From CAYWNA01 sp964459305 (GTDB taxonomy: Bacteria > Planctomycetota > Planctomycetia > Pirellulales > Pirellulaceae): a DNA stretch of 64,000 bases. Location of the stretch: positions 1 through 64,000 of the forward strand of contig CAYWNA010000012.1 of assembly GCA_964459305.1 (NCBI GenBank), in the 5' to 3' direction. The translations under genes were made by a program, and so were the position numbers. The notes under the pieces are model-generated. The model saw nothing but the letters and a program-made list of their open reading frames with translations, had not been told where the DNA came from and did not search any database. Positions 24,543 to 33,692 of this stretch are shown in pieces (the first letter of the stretch is position 1; every line of letters starts with the position of its first letter).

Positions 24543-27500
24543 ATGATCAAGCCGGACGACAACATCATTGATTACGTCGACGACTACGTCCACGGGCTGC
24601 TATCGCCGGAGGACGCGGAGACGGTCGAGCGTTACTGCGAGACGTCGCGACTGGGCAGAGTGGCGATGGAGGAAGCCCAGAAACGCTACGAGGCCATGCA
24701 GGCTCTGCCTCCGTCGGAGGCTTCCGAACGACTCATTCAGCGAACGGTAAGGAACATCGAGATGAAAGAGGACAGGCGCGGCAAGCTTCGCAAGTACTAC
24801 GGTCGTACGGTACTTCTCGCGACGGCTGCCTCGGTGCTGATCATTGGCGGGCTGAACGGGTACTACTACCAAATGAAGGCAACGCCTTACGATCTGCGGC
24901 TGTTGGGACAGAACGAGTTGCTGGCCGGCAGTGGTGCATCGCTGCGTGTGGCCGTGTTCGACCGCACCACGCAACGCCCAATCGCCGGCGTGCCTGTGCA
25001 GATTGCATTGTACAGTCCGTCGAGTCGCGAGCAGGTCGAACTGGCAAGCCTGACGACGGACGATCGCGGCGCCGTCACACCTCGATTCGATTTGCCCGAC
25101 TGGGAAGATGGCCGGTACGAACTGCGCGTGACCGCTCGGCCAGACAACGCAGAGGAGAAGCTCTCGCAGCCGATCCAATTACGGCGCGAATGGCGATTGA
25201 TGGTCAGCACCGACAAGCCCGTTTATCAGCCGGGGCAAACCATACGACTTCGTTCGCTGGCCCTCAAGAAGCCGGACCTCAAACCGCTCGCCGGAAACGA
25301 AGTGACATTCACGATAACGGATCCCAAGGGCAATGTCATCTTCAAACAGAAGGACGTGACCAGCCGTTTCGGTATCTCTTCGGCCGATTGCCCGTTGGCC
25401 ACGGAAATCAACGAAGGGGAATACAAGATCCAATGCACCGTCGGCGCGACCACCAGCGATCGCTCGGTTACGGTCGAGAAATACGTACTGCCCAAGTTCA
25501 AGGTCGGCATCACACTGGACAAGCCGTTCTACGCCCCGGGCGAGCAAGTCGCGGGCAACGTGCAGGCCGACTACTTCTTCGGCAAGCCGGTTGTCGGCGG
25601 CAATGTCGAGATCGAGGTCCGCGCGACGGACGTCGGGCAGCATACCATCGCATCACTCACCGAGAAGACGGATTCGGACGGCAAGGGCGAATTCAGCTTT
25701 CGTTTGCCCGATCGCCTGGTCGGACGGGAGCAAGACGACGGTAACGCCCGATTCATGCTCGTTGCCACCGTGACCGATACAGCAGGTCAGAAATACTCGA
25801 AGGGTACATCCCGTACGGTGACCGCCAATCCCATCCACTTGGAAATCATCCCCGAATCCGGCTCACTCGTGCAAGGCGTCCCGAACACGATCTACGTCTT
25901 CACCAGCTATGCCGATGGTCGGCCGGCGAGGACACGGTTGGTCGTGCATGGACACCAAGAGGAAATCGAGACAGGCAAGTTTGGCGTCGCTTCGTACGAG
26001 ATCACGCCCAAAACGGACGCCGTTGGCATTACGGTCAAGGCGACGGACGCCGAAGGACGTAGCGGCCAAAAACACGCACGGTTTGTCTGCGGCTCGTTCG
26101 ACGGCGATTTCCTCATCCGGCCCGACAAGGCAGTCTATTCCGGCGGCGAAACGATGAAGCTCCTCGCACTGGGCGGCGGCATCGAGCCGGTGTTCGTCGA
26201 CTTCATCAAGGATGGGCAGACGATCTTGACCCAGCAGATCGAGATGGATGGTCATGGAGGCCAGTACGACTTTGACCTTCCACCGGAGATCTTCGGCACC
26301 ATCGAAATCTGCGCTTACCGGTTCCGAGGCCACGGTTTGGCAGTCCGTAAATCGCGGACGGTCTACGTGCGACAGGCGCGTCAGTTGACCGTCAAAGCGA
26401 CGCTGGACCAGGACGAATACCGGCCCGGTGCCAAAGCGACGGTCAAGCTCAGTTTGACCGGTCCGGACGGTAAGCCGTCGCCGGGGGCAATCAGTCTGAA
26501 GGCGGTCGACGAGGCCGTCTATTCGGTACTCAGGCAGCAGTCCGGCATGGAGCAGACGTTTTTCCTGCTGGAGCAAGAGTTGCTGGAACCCGTCTACGCG
26601 ATCTATCCGGGGTGGTCACCGGAGTTGTTCACCGAGTTGCCGATTTTCGACCGAATACAGTTCGAGCAAGCGCTGTTTTCGAAAACCGTGCAACACATCG
26701 AAGGGCCACAGGCATTGCCCAATGCGTTCTTCACCGGTGTGCCGCAGGCCATCGACGTGCCGCCGTTCCTCTTCGACGATGTCGACGTGGTGATGGAACC
26801 GGCTGTGATCGAATATGGTAATCCGGGCAGATCGCCATTCACACTGGCCGCAGCCAGCTTCCCGGAGAAACTTCGGCAGGTGAGCGCCGCGCGTGACACC
26901 GGCCTGTTTCGTATGACCATCGCGTGGATTTCGTTGGCCGGGGCTCTGGCACTGTCCGGAATCCTCGCGTTTGCGATCTTCCACCCCAAAGCGTTCCTGA
27001 TCACGGCGTTGGTATGTACGGCGCTCTTTTGCGTTGTCAGTGTCCCTGCTGGCGCGTTACTGATGTTTGTGTCGATGGGTGCGAGAGCGCCGACCGATAT
27101 GGCACTACCCCAAGCGGTCATGTTTGGGGACATGGATGCCGGCGCCGAGATGGACTTTGCTGAAACAGCGATGGAGGGGTTCGAGGGGGAAGACATGGCC
27201 GCAAAATCGGAACCGGGCCAAGGGGTCGCTCCGCCTCGTGTCCGTCAATGGTTCCCGGAAACGCTGCTTTGGCGACCAGAGCTTATCACCGATGACAACG
27301 GCGTGGTGACGCTCGATGTCGACCTGGCCGACTCGATCACCACTTGGCGTCTTACGACTAGTGCCGTGTCGAGCGAAGGCCAACTGGGCGGTGCCGATTT
27401 CCCGATCAGAGTGTTCCAACCGTTTTTCGTCGATTTTAACCTGCCGGTATCGCTCACACGCAACGACGAGGTGGGCGTCCCAGTCGTTGTGTACAACTAC

Positions 27501-29441
27501 CTCGACAAACCGCAAACGGTGAATCTGACGCTGAAAGGCGCAGAGTGGTTTCGGCGGCTGGAGACTGAAACGGAGGGCGAAGAGGCAGAGTCCGGCGAGA
27601 ACAACGAAGGCGACACCAGAGACGAGAGCGGGGACGATACAATGACGCTCGAACTCGGACCCGGCGAAATCCGCTCCCTCAACTTCCCGATCAAGGTCCT
27701 CCAAGTCGGCCGGCATCAACTGGAGGTCACCGCGATCGCGTCTGGCGTGGCCGATGCGATTCGCCGCGAGATCGAAGTCGTGCCGGATGGGCGTCGCGTC
27801 GAGCAGGTGGCCAGTGGCACGCTGTCTGAGCCGCTCGAGATGACCCTGGCCGTTCCCCAAAACGCGATCGATGGCAGCGTGCGTGCGATTGTGAAACTGC
27901 ATCCGTCCAGCTTCAGCCAACTGGTGGAAGGACTCGACGCCATCTTCCAGATGCCTTACGGGTGCTTCGAGCAGACCTCTTCGACCACGTACCCGAACGT
28001 GCTGGCATTGGACTATCTGCGTCGCACCGGCAAGAGCGTGCCGCAGGTCGAGGCGAAGGCGCGCCAGTACATCCACTTGGGCCATCAACGACTGATCAGC
28101 TTCGAAGTGGACGGCGGCGGATTCGACTGGTTCGGCAACCCGCCGGCCAACCGCACGCTGACCGCTTACGGCCTGATGGAATTCGAGGATATGGCCAAGG
28201 TATACGATGTGGATCCGCGGCTGATCGAACGTACCCGCGATTGGCTGTTCGCACAGCGCAAGCCCGATGGTTCGTGGCCCAACGAGGCCGGTATGTTGGA
28301 CGACGGGCTGGCCGGCAGTGTGAACCGCGACGGAGATCCCGACCTGGCCTGCACGGCCTACATCGCCTGGGCGGTCTTCGGAAACGGCAAGGCCGCGAGT
28401 GAAGCGGCATCGACACTGGACTTCGTGCTCGCTCATCCACCCGAATTGATCAACGATCCGTACCTGCTGGCGGTTACCGCCAGCGCGATTGGTGCCATGG
28501 ACCCGAACCACAGCGAATTGGGATCGTATCTGGCCCAGCTTGACGCCATGAAGAAGAGCAGCCCAGACGGCAAGAAGGTATGGTGGGAGCAAACGCCTGG
28601 CGGGCATACTACCTTCCACGGTTCGGGACAGGCGGGTAGCGTCGAGACCACGGCCATGGCGACGTTGGCTTTGCTGAACGCAGGTCAGTATCCGGGAACC
28701 GCACGGGCGGCGCTCACGTGGCTTGTGGAGCAAAAAGACGCGAACGGCACGTGGCATTCGACGCAGGCGACGGTACTTTCGCTCAAGGCACTGTTGGAGG
28801 GAACGGGCGCAGCATTGGGAGGCGAAAAGGAGCGCAAGATCGACATCGCCTGGGGTGGGGAGACCGTGCGCGAGGTCGCAATTCCCGTCGACCAAGGGGA
28901 TGTGATGCAGCAGATCAATCTGTCCGACATGCTCAAGCCGGGCAACGACTATCAGTTGCAGGTGACCGACCAGACCGATACGGCTACGGGCTACCAGGTA
29001 ACCTTCCGCTACCACGTCGAGGAGGCGGACGAGACGGTCGAGCCTGAGCACGAGCCGCTGTCGATTGACATCTCGTATGACCGCGAGCGTCTGGACGTGG
29101 ACGACACCGCAACCGCCGTCGCCACGGTCGTGAACAACATGGATGTAGCGGCACCGATGGTGATTCTGGATTTGCCCGTCCCCGGCGGTTTTGTCATCGA
29201 TCCGGGCGAATTGGACGAACTGGTTGGTTCCCAGAAGATCGCCAAGTATCAGATCACGCCCCGCAAGGCAATCGTCTACTTGCGGCGTCTGGATCCCGAC
29301 GAATCCCTGCAGCTTCGCTACCGCCTCCGCGCGACCATGCCCGTCAAGGTCGCCGTACCGGACGCACAGGTCTACGAATACTACGATCCCAGCAAACGCG
29401 GCAAAGGCGGCGCCACTCGCCTGGAAGCGATCGCCATCTGA
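24543..29441 (+). CDS. Anti-sigma-like / alpha-2-macroglobulin membrane fusion protein
   Basis: 1,632 residues from ATG 24543 (GGAG 7 bases upstream; a TTG at 24537 is also possible). Residues 1-85 are a charged cytoplasmic head (DYVDDYVHGLLSPEDAETVE), like an anti-sigma domain but without the zinc His-Cys-Cys set. A membrane helix follows near 89-106 (VLLATAASVLIIGGLNGYYY). Then come macroglobulin (MG) domains with the typical STDKPVYQPGQTIRLRSL. At about 790-850 there are two more hydrophobic segments (WISLAGALALSGILAFAIF, FLITALVCTALFCVVSVPA) and an acidic Met-rich linker. The alpha-2-macroglobulin domain then begins (WFPETLLWRPELITDDNGVV). The thioester motif is PYGCFEQ with Cys 1141, and the receptor-binding-like end is present. 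Bacterial macroglobulins trap proteases. Its place after an ECF gene suggests a protease-sensing signal transducer (inference). Confidence 0.9.
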   Translation: MIKPDDNIIDYVDDYVHGLLSPEDAETVERYCETSRLGRVAMEEAQKRYEAMQALPPSEASERLIQRTVRNIEMKEDRRGKLRKYYGRTVLLATAASVLIIGGLNGYYYQMKATPYDLRLLGQNELLAGSGASLRVAVFDRTTQRPIAGVPVQIALYSPSSREQVELASLTTDDRGAVTPRFDLPDWEDGRYELRVTARPDNAEEKLSQPIQLRREWRLMVSTDKPVYQPGQTIRLRSLALKKPDLKPLAGNEVTFTITDPKGNVIFKQKDVTSRFGISSADCPLATEINEGEYKIQCTVGATTSDRSVTVEKYVLPKFKVGITLDKPFYAPGEQVAGNVQADYFFGKPVVGGNVEIEVRATDVGQHTIASLTEKTDSDGKGEFSFRLPDRLVGREQDDGNARFMLVATVTDTAGQKYSKGTSRTVTANPIHLEIIPESGSLVQGVPNTIYVFTSYADGRPARTRLVVHGHQEEIETGKFGVASYEITPKTDAVGITVKATDAEGRSGQKHARFVCGSFDGDFLIRPDKAVYSGGETMKLLALGGGIEPVFVDFIKDGQTILTQQIEMDGHGGQYDFDLPPEIFGTIEICAYRFRGHGLAVRKSRTVYVRQARQLTVKATLDQDEYRPGAKATVKLSLTGPDGKPSPGAISLKAVDEAVYSVLRQQSGMEQTFFLLEQELLEPVYAIYPGWSPELFTELPIFDRIQFEQALFSKTVQHIEGPQALPNAFFTGVPQAIDVPPFLFDDVDVVMEPAVIEYGNPGRSPFTLAAASFPEKLRQVSAARDTGLFRMTIAWISLAGALALSGILAFAIFHPKAFLITALVCTALFCVVSVPAGALLMFVSMGARAPTDMALPQAVMFGDMDAGAEMDFAETAMEGFEGEDMAAKSEPGQGVAPPRVRQWFPETLLWRPELITDDNGVVTLDVDLADSITTWRLTTSAVSSEGQLGGADFPIRVFQPFFVDFNLPVSLTRNDEVGVPVVVYNYLDKPQTVNLTLKGAEWFRRLETETEGEEAESGENNEGDTRDESGDDTMTLELGPGEIRSLNFPIKVLQVGRHQLEVTAIASGVADAIRREIEVVPDGRRVEQVASGTLSEPLEMTLAVPQNAIDGSVRAIVKLHPSSFSQLVEGLDAIFQMPYGCFEQTSSTTYPNVLALDYLRRTGKSVPQVEAKARQYIHLGHQRLISFEVDGGGFDWFGNPPANRTLTAYGLMEFEDMAKVYDVDPRLIERTRDWLFAQRKPDGSWPNEAGMLDDGLAGSVNRDGDPDLACTAYIAWAVFGNGKAASEAASTLDFVLAHPPELINDPYLLAVTASAIGAMDPNHSELGSYLAQLDAMKKSSPDGKKVWWEQTPGGHTTFHGSGQAGSVETTAMATLALLNAGQYPGTARAALTWLVEQKDANGTWHSTQATVLSLKALLEGTGAALGGEKERKIDIAWGGETVREVAIPVDQGDVMQQINLSDMLKPGNDYQLQVTDQTDTATGYQVTFRYHVEEADETVEPEHEPLSIDISYDRERLDVDDTATAVATVVNNMDVAAPMVILDLPVPGGFVIDPGELDELVGSQKIAKYQITPRKAIVYLRRLDPDESLQLRYRLRATMPVKVAVPDAQVYEYYDPSKRGKGGATRLEAIAI

Positions 29442-29738
29442 GCGTTGCGTCTCGCCGTGGAATCGATGGGCAATCTGCACGTCCTCACTCGTTCCGCGTT
29501 CGAGTTCCTCACGAACTCCCCTGTCAGCTTGCTGGCAGGAAGCAAGCTCAGCAGCCAGCACGAGACACACCTTTCCGAGCATCCTCTATCCTCCGCCCGC
29601 CGACTGTGTCGGAAACGTGATTGCGTTCCTCGACGGGAAGCCGCAGAATGTAATGAGTTGACTGCCTAGTGATGCGTGCCGGGCAAGAGATCTTCGAGTT
29701 GTTGGTAGGCGCGCCTTGCCTGGAAAGGGAGACTGTTC
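29442..29738. other. Gap after the macroglobulin gene, nothing assigned
   Basis: About 300 bp. Open frames here are not gene-like. The stretch holds short inverted pieces (for example around CAGCTTGCTGGCAGGAAGC) but no clear terminator or repeat family member. Confidence 0.4.
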
Positions 29739-29864
29739 ATGAAACGGACAAGCGGATCGATTGCGAAGGCGGCTTTGGCGTTTCTGCTGGCCGAGGACGG
29801 CAATTACCTGGCTCACTTCAACCTGGCCTCGATCATGGATAATTCTGATTTTGCACGAAAGTAG
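29739..29864 (+). CDS. Possible 41-residue small protein or gene remnant
   Basis: ATG at 29739 with GGGAG 8 bases upstream opens a 41-codon frame ending TAG, 12 bp before the next gene. The product starts MKRTSGSIAKAALAFLLAED and includes NYLAHFNLASIMDNS. No family is recognised and it has no clear membrane helix. It could be a leader peptide, a remnant, or chance; the ribosome site and position are the only support. Confidence 0.3.
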   Translation: MKRTSGSIAKAALAFLLAEDGNYLAHFNLASIMDNSDFARK

Positions 29865-29876
29865 TCGAGGGTAACC

Positions 29877-32800
29877 ATGAAGAGAACATACTGGTGTGTT
29901 GCGGCAACCGCCGTATCGATTCTGGCCAGCCAGCTCCTCGGCGCCGAGCGACGGCTGCTTGAGCCTGAGGAGTTCGTCCAGGACGGCGAGCCGCTAAAGC
30001 GCTATCCGTACTTCAAGGAGAATGCCACCGGCTGGTACGCCCGGGAGACCAACTGCCGCAGCCTCGGGGGACCGGGCAAGGGGTATTCCGCTGCCATTCA
30101 CGAGGGCGCCGCCCGGCGCGGTATCAGAGCACCGCTTCAGCGCCCGTTGCCGCCAGGCAAATACCAGATCTTCCTCAGCAGTGCCGGACTGTATTGGCAG
30201 GACAAGCCCAACATCGTCCGCGTTCGCGTGGGACCCGCGTCGGCGGATGTGTCGTGGACGCAGATCGAGAAGCGGATCCGGTGGATGCCTCCGCAACAAA
30301 TCGAGTTGAAAGCTCCCGCGACCACGATCACACTGGAAGCCGTCCAGTTCGGCGGCAAGGGTTTCAGCAAGCTCTACGACATCAACAGCCGATGCATCCT
30401 GATCGACCAAGTCTATCTCACCTCCGACCTGACGGAGAAAACCGGCCCCACTGCGGCTGGCTCTCACGTCGTACTCGGCGATCGGGCCGCGCCGGCCGAG
30501 ACGATCAGCCAGCCTGGCAGCGGCTACCGCGAGGTGAACACGACCGCTACACCGCCCGCCGTGGCCGAGCCGAAGCGCTTTCCAGTCCGTCTGACGCCGA
30601 TCCGTGGTCGAGCTAACCTGATCCCCAACAGCTCGTTTGAATTGGGCGGTGGCGACGGGTGGTGTACCGCCAACAACAGCCGCAGCCAAGCCGTCCACAT
30701 ATTCAGTGAAGCCGACCACGTGCGCGATGCCTTCCACGGCCACTATGCTATCCGCCTGCCGGGCAAGGGCATCGGCGGCATGCAGTACAGCCGCGTGTTC
30801 GAGTTGCCAACCGGCGGAACCTATACCCTATCGGGATACGTCAAAGCCATCGGCGACGGCGCGGGAAAGCTGGACCTCCGCATCACGCCGATCGGCGAGA
30901 AAAACCAGTTCGAGGAGGCGGACAGCAAGCTGAAGGAAAAGCGTCCCGTCCTGAAAGCGGAAACGCAGACGACGGCTTGGTGGCAGCGTTTCATCGTGAC
31001 TGGGCTGCTAGAGGCTGGGCCCGTCGTGATGGCGGTCAATGGCGTCTGTCTGCTCGATGCCGTCCAACTCGAGAAGGGTGATAAGGCCACCGACTACGCC
31101 CCGCGTGCGGCTGTCGAAGCGTCGCTGAGCACCGACCAACTCGCCCATATCCTCTACGCCGACAAGCCAACTGAGCTGATCGCCTGGGCCCACAATTCCG
31201 GAACGGTCGACGCGACGGCAGCGCTGAAGTACCGCATCGTGGACGTGCGCGAGCGCGTGATCGAGGAGAAGACGTTGAGCATGCCCGTGCCAGCGGGCAA
31301 GACCGTCTCGAAACGCGTCGTCGTTTCGCCGACACGCCGCGGGCTGTTCAACGTCGTCTACGCCGCCGGGGGCCGCCCCTACGCCGAGGGCGAGCTGATC
31401 TACGCGGTGCTGCCGCCGATCCCCGACGGCATGCCACGTCACGCCCTGGCCTCGAACATGGACAACGATCCCGCGTCGTTCGAGCTAATGAAGCGGATGG
31501 GGCACAAGTGGCAGCTCTACTGCAAGCTCTATGCAGATCGGCCCGACCAGGCGAATCCCGATCCCGGCGAGTACCAATGGGACGCCCTGCGCGATGTCGT
31601 CACCCTGCCGCGGCCGTTCGGCATGAAGACCATGCCAGCGATGTGGCCGACCCACATCCCGCCGCACCTGCGCAATCCGCGGCTGTGCGAGTGGGATGCC
31701 TATGGCGATGGGCGGCGCGACTTGACGCGGCAGATCAAGAGCATGGCCGGTCGCCCCGACGAGCAGCGAACGGCCGTGCTGTATCCCGATCTGAAGAAGT
31801 GGCGCGAGTACTGCAAGCGGCTGGCCGAGAACGTGGGCAACGCGCAGCCCTGGTGGACCGTCGAGGACGAGACCGAGCTGTACTACTCGGCCCGCGAGTT
31901 CGCCCGGATCGTCCGCGCGACCGCCGATGGCTTCCGCGACAGCGGCAAGCCGATGAAGATCTCGCTGTCGTGCATGACCAACTACATCGACGAAATGATC
32001 GCAGAACTGGGCGGCGAGGTCCCACTATCGGGCTTCGGCGCCAGCTCCTACGACTACGAGTACTGGGAGGCCCGAAAGGCCCGCTACCTCCAGGGGCGCT
32101 GGGGTGTGCCGTGGGCTTGCATTGGCGTGGGGGCGTCGCGCTGCCCGCAGTTCCGGCGCACCGGCCCGTTCGGCCAGGCCGTCTACGGCGATGCCGTCCG
32201 GACCGCCCAGCACATGGTGATGCTGGCCATCGGGCAGGATGCCAAAGTCCTCGGCCACTATACCGGCCGCCTGTGGTGGCGCGGCAGCCTCCGCAACACC
32301 GACTTCCCGCTGATGGACATCGACGGCACGCCGCTGCCGCACGGGTTCAGCTACAGTTGCATCCCGCTGCTGGTCGCCGATGCTGTGCCCGTCGAGGATG
32401 TCTATCTCGACACGTTGCGGACCGTCGTCTTCGTGTTCCGCCAGGATGGACGACTGCACGCAGTAACGTGGAGCAATAACATCCCCGGCGTCGATCTGCA
32501 TTGGGAGACCGATCCCCACGTCTGGCGCGATGTGCGCCTGCCCGGCGTCGCGGGCAAAGTCACGGTCGCAGGCATGTACGGCAACCCCCGCGACGACGCT
32601 TGGTCCGAAGGGGGCGACGTCGCATTCGATCTGAACGAAGAGCCAACGTTCATCTTCAACAACAGTCTTCCCGACGAAATGTTCCTGGCGATGGTGCGGG
32701 GCATCACGGCCGCACCGCGGACGATCGACATAGGCCTGGCGTTCATTCCCGACGGCCACCGCGGCGTGTCCCTCGGCGTGCGGGCGACTAACAACACTCC

Positions 32801-33659
32801 GGCGAAGCTGAAGGGCCTCAAGCTGGACGCCAACTTCCCGCCCAACCGCATGCTGTCTCGGACGGATTGGACGCTGCCCAGCCGCAACGGGGCGCTCGGT
32901 GTCATCCCGGGCGGCCGAACCGTTTGGGGCCGGCTTGCGACGAAGATCGGCCTGGACGTCCCCGTCGAGAATGCGACCTACACCGTATGGATCACCGACG
33001 CCGATGGCCGCGAGCATCGCATGTACGACACTTGCTGGATGACCGTCGCACCGCGTCTGACCGCATCGCTCGACGGGCGCCTCGACGATTGGCGGCACGT
33101 CCAGCCGGCGTGGATGTACTACACCTTCGCCTGGGACCGTTTCGGCCGCCATAGCGTTCAGTTCCAACGGCAGGGCGAGCATTTCAACTACGTCTATCGC
33201 ATCGACGCCCGGGCAGCTATCTACACTGGCCACGACGACAGCCATCTCTATCTGGCGATCCGCTGTGAAGACGACGACCTCGTGCGATCCGGCGCGGCTT
33301 CCGGATCCGACCGTCTGGAGATTTACCTTAATGGCGCCGTGGGGCAGCGCGACGGCACACGGACGCTCGTTTTGGACCCAACCGCGGGCGGCGTGACGCT
33401 TTCGGGATCGGCAGCCGCGGGCGCCCGGGCGCAGATCCGTGTCGCCGATACCCGCAACGAATACGCGCCGTACAAGGTGTGGAGCGTCGAGATGGCCGTC
33501 CCGCTGTCGTCGCTGGGCGGCGCGAAAAAGCCCGGCGATGCGATCGGTTTCGACGTCGTCTGGCACGATGCCGATCACGATGGCGATCAGGTCGTCACCG
33601 GAACGTGGCGCTGGGCGGGCCGCAGCACCAGCCTTGGGTCGTTGTTTTTCGGTCGTTGA
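29877..33659 (+). CDS. Secreted glycosidase-like protein with CBM9-like C-terminus
   Basis: 1,260 residues. An N-terminal signal peptide (MKRTYWCVAATAVSILASQL, cleaved near LLGAE) sends it out. Residues about 30-200 look like a carbohydrate-binding beta-sandwich; about 245-400 is a CBM-like module (LIPNSSFELGGGDGW). A TIM-barrel-like region lies around 515-830 (AMWPTHIPPHLRNPR, WWTVEDETELYYSAREF, LSGFGASSYDYEYW), with Glu residues in VEDETE as candidate acids. The C-terminus (about 1060-1260) resembles a family 9 carbohydrate-binding module (SLDGRLDDWRHVQPAW, HLYLAIRCEDDDL, VWSVEMAVPLSSLGG). It probably acts on a polysaccharide, but the GH family cannot be assigned. First gene of the carbohydrate cluster; GAGG precedes the ATG. 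Confidence 0.75.
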   Translation: MKRTYWCVAATAVSILASQLLGAERRLLEPEEFVQDGEPLKRYPYFKENATGWYARETNCRSLGGPGKGYSAAIHEGAARRGIRAPLQRPLPPGKYQIFLSSAGLYWQDKPNIVRVRVGPASADVSWTQIEKRIRWMPPQQIELKAPATTITLEAVQFGGKGFSKLYDINSRCILIDQVYLTSDLTEKTGPTAAGSHVVLGDRAAPAETISQPGSGYREVNTTATPPAVAEPKRFPVRLTPIRGRANLIPNSSFELGGGDGWCTANNSRSQAVHIFSEADHVRDAFHGHYAIRLPGKGIGGMQYSRVFELPTGGTYTLSGYVKAIGDGAGKLDLRITPIGEKNQFEEADSKLKEKRPVLKAETQTTAWWQRFIVTGLLEAGPVVMAVNGVCLLDAVQLEKGDKATDYAPRAAVEASLSTDQLAHILYADKPTELIAWAHNSGTVDATAALKYRIVDVRERVIEEKTLSMPVPAGKTVSKRVVVSPTRRGLFNVVYAAGGRPYAEGELIYAVLPPIPDGMPRHALASNMDNDPASFELMKRMGHKWQLYCKLYADRPDQANPDPGEYQWDALRDVVTLPRPFGMKTMPAMWPTHIPPHLRNPRLCEWDAYGDGRRDLTRQIKSMAGRPDEQRTAVLYPDLKKWREYCKRLAENVGNAQPWWTVEDETELYYSAREFARIVRATADGFRDSGKPMKISLSCMTNYIDEMIAELGGEVPLSGFGASSYDYEYWEARKARYLQGRWGVPWACIGVGASRCPQFRRTGPFGQAVYGDAVRTAQHMVMLAIGQDAKVLGHYTGRLWWRGSLRNTDFPLMDIDGTPLPHGFSYSCIPLLVADAVPVEDVYLDTLRTVVFVFRQDGRLHAVTWSNNIPGVDLHWETDPHVWRDVRLPGVAGKVTVAGMYGNPRDDAWSEGGDVAFDLNEEPTFIFNNSLPDEMFLAMVRGITAAPRTIDIGLAFIPDGHRGVSLGVRATNNTPAKLKGLKLDANFPPNRMLSRTDWTLPSRNGALGVIPGGRTVWGRLATKIGLDVPVENATYTVWITDADGREHRMYDTCWMTVAPRLTASLDGRLDDWRHVQPAWMYYTFAWDRFGRHSVQFQRQGEHFNYVYRIDARAAIYTGHDDSHLYLAIRCEDDDLVRSGAASGSDRLEIYLNGAVGQRDGTRTLVLDPTAGGVTLSGSAAAGARAQIRVADTRNEYAPYKVWSVEMAVPLSSLGGAKKPGDAIGFDVVWHDADHDGDQVVTGTWRWAGRSTSLGSLFFGR

Positions 33660-33692
33660 TCGCAGGCTATGTCGGCGCGCGGAGCAGAGCCA

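Noticed and set aside
27105..29582. An 825-codon minus-strand open frame under the macroglobulin gene
   Set aside because: Antisense shadow; the plus strand has the conserved thioester and A2M domains over the same bases.
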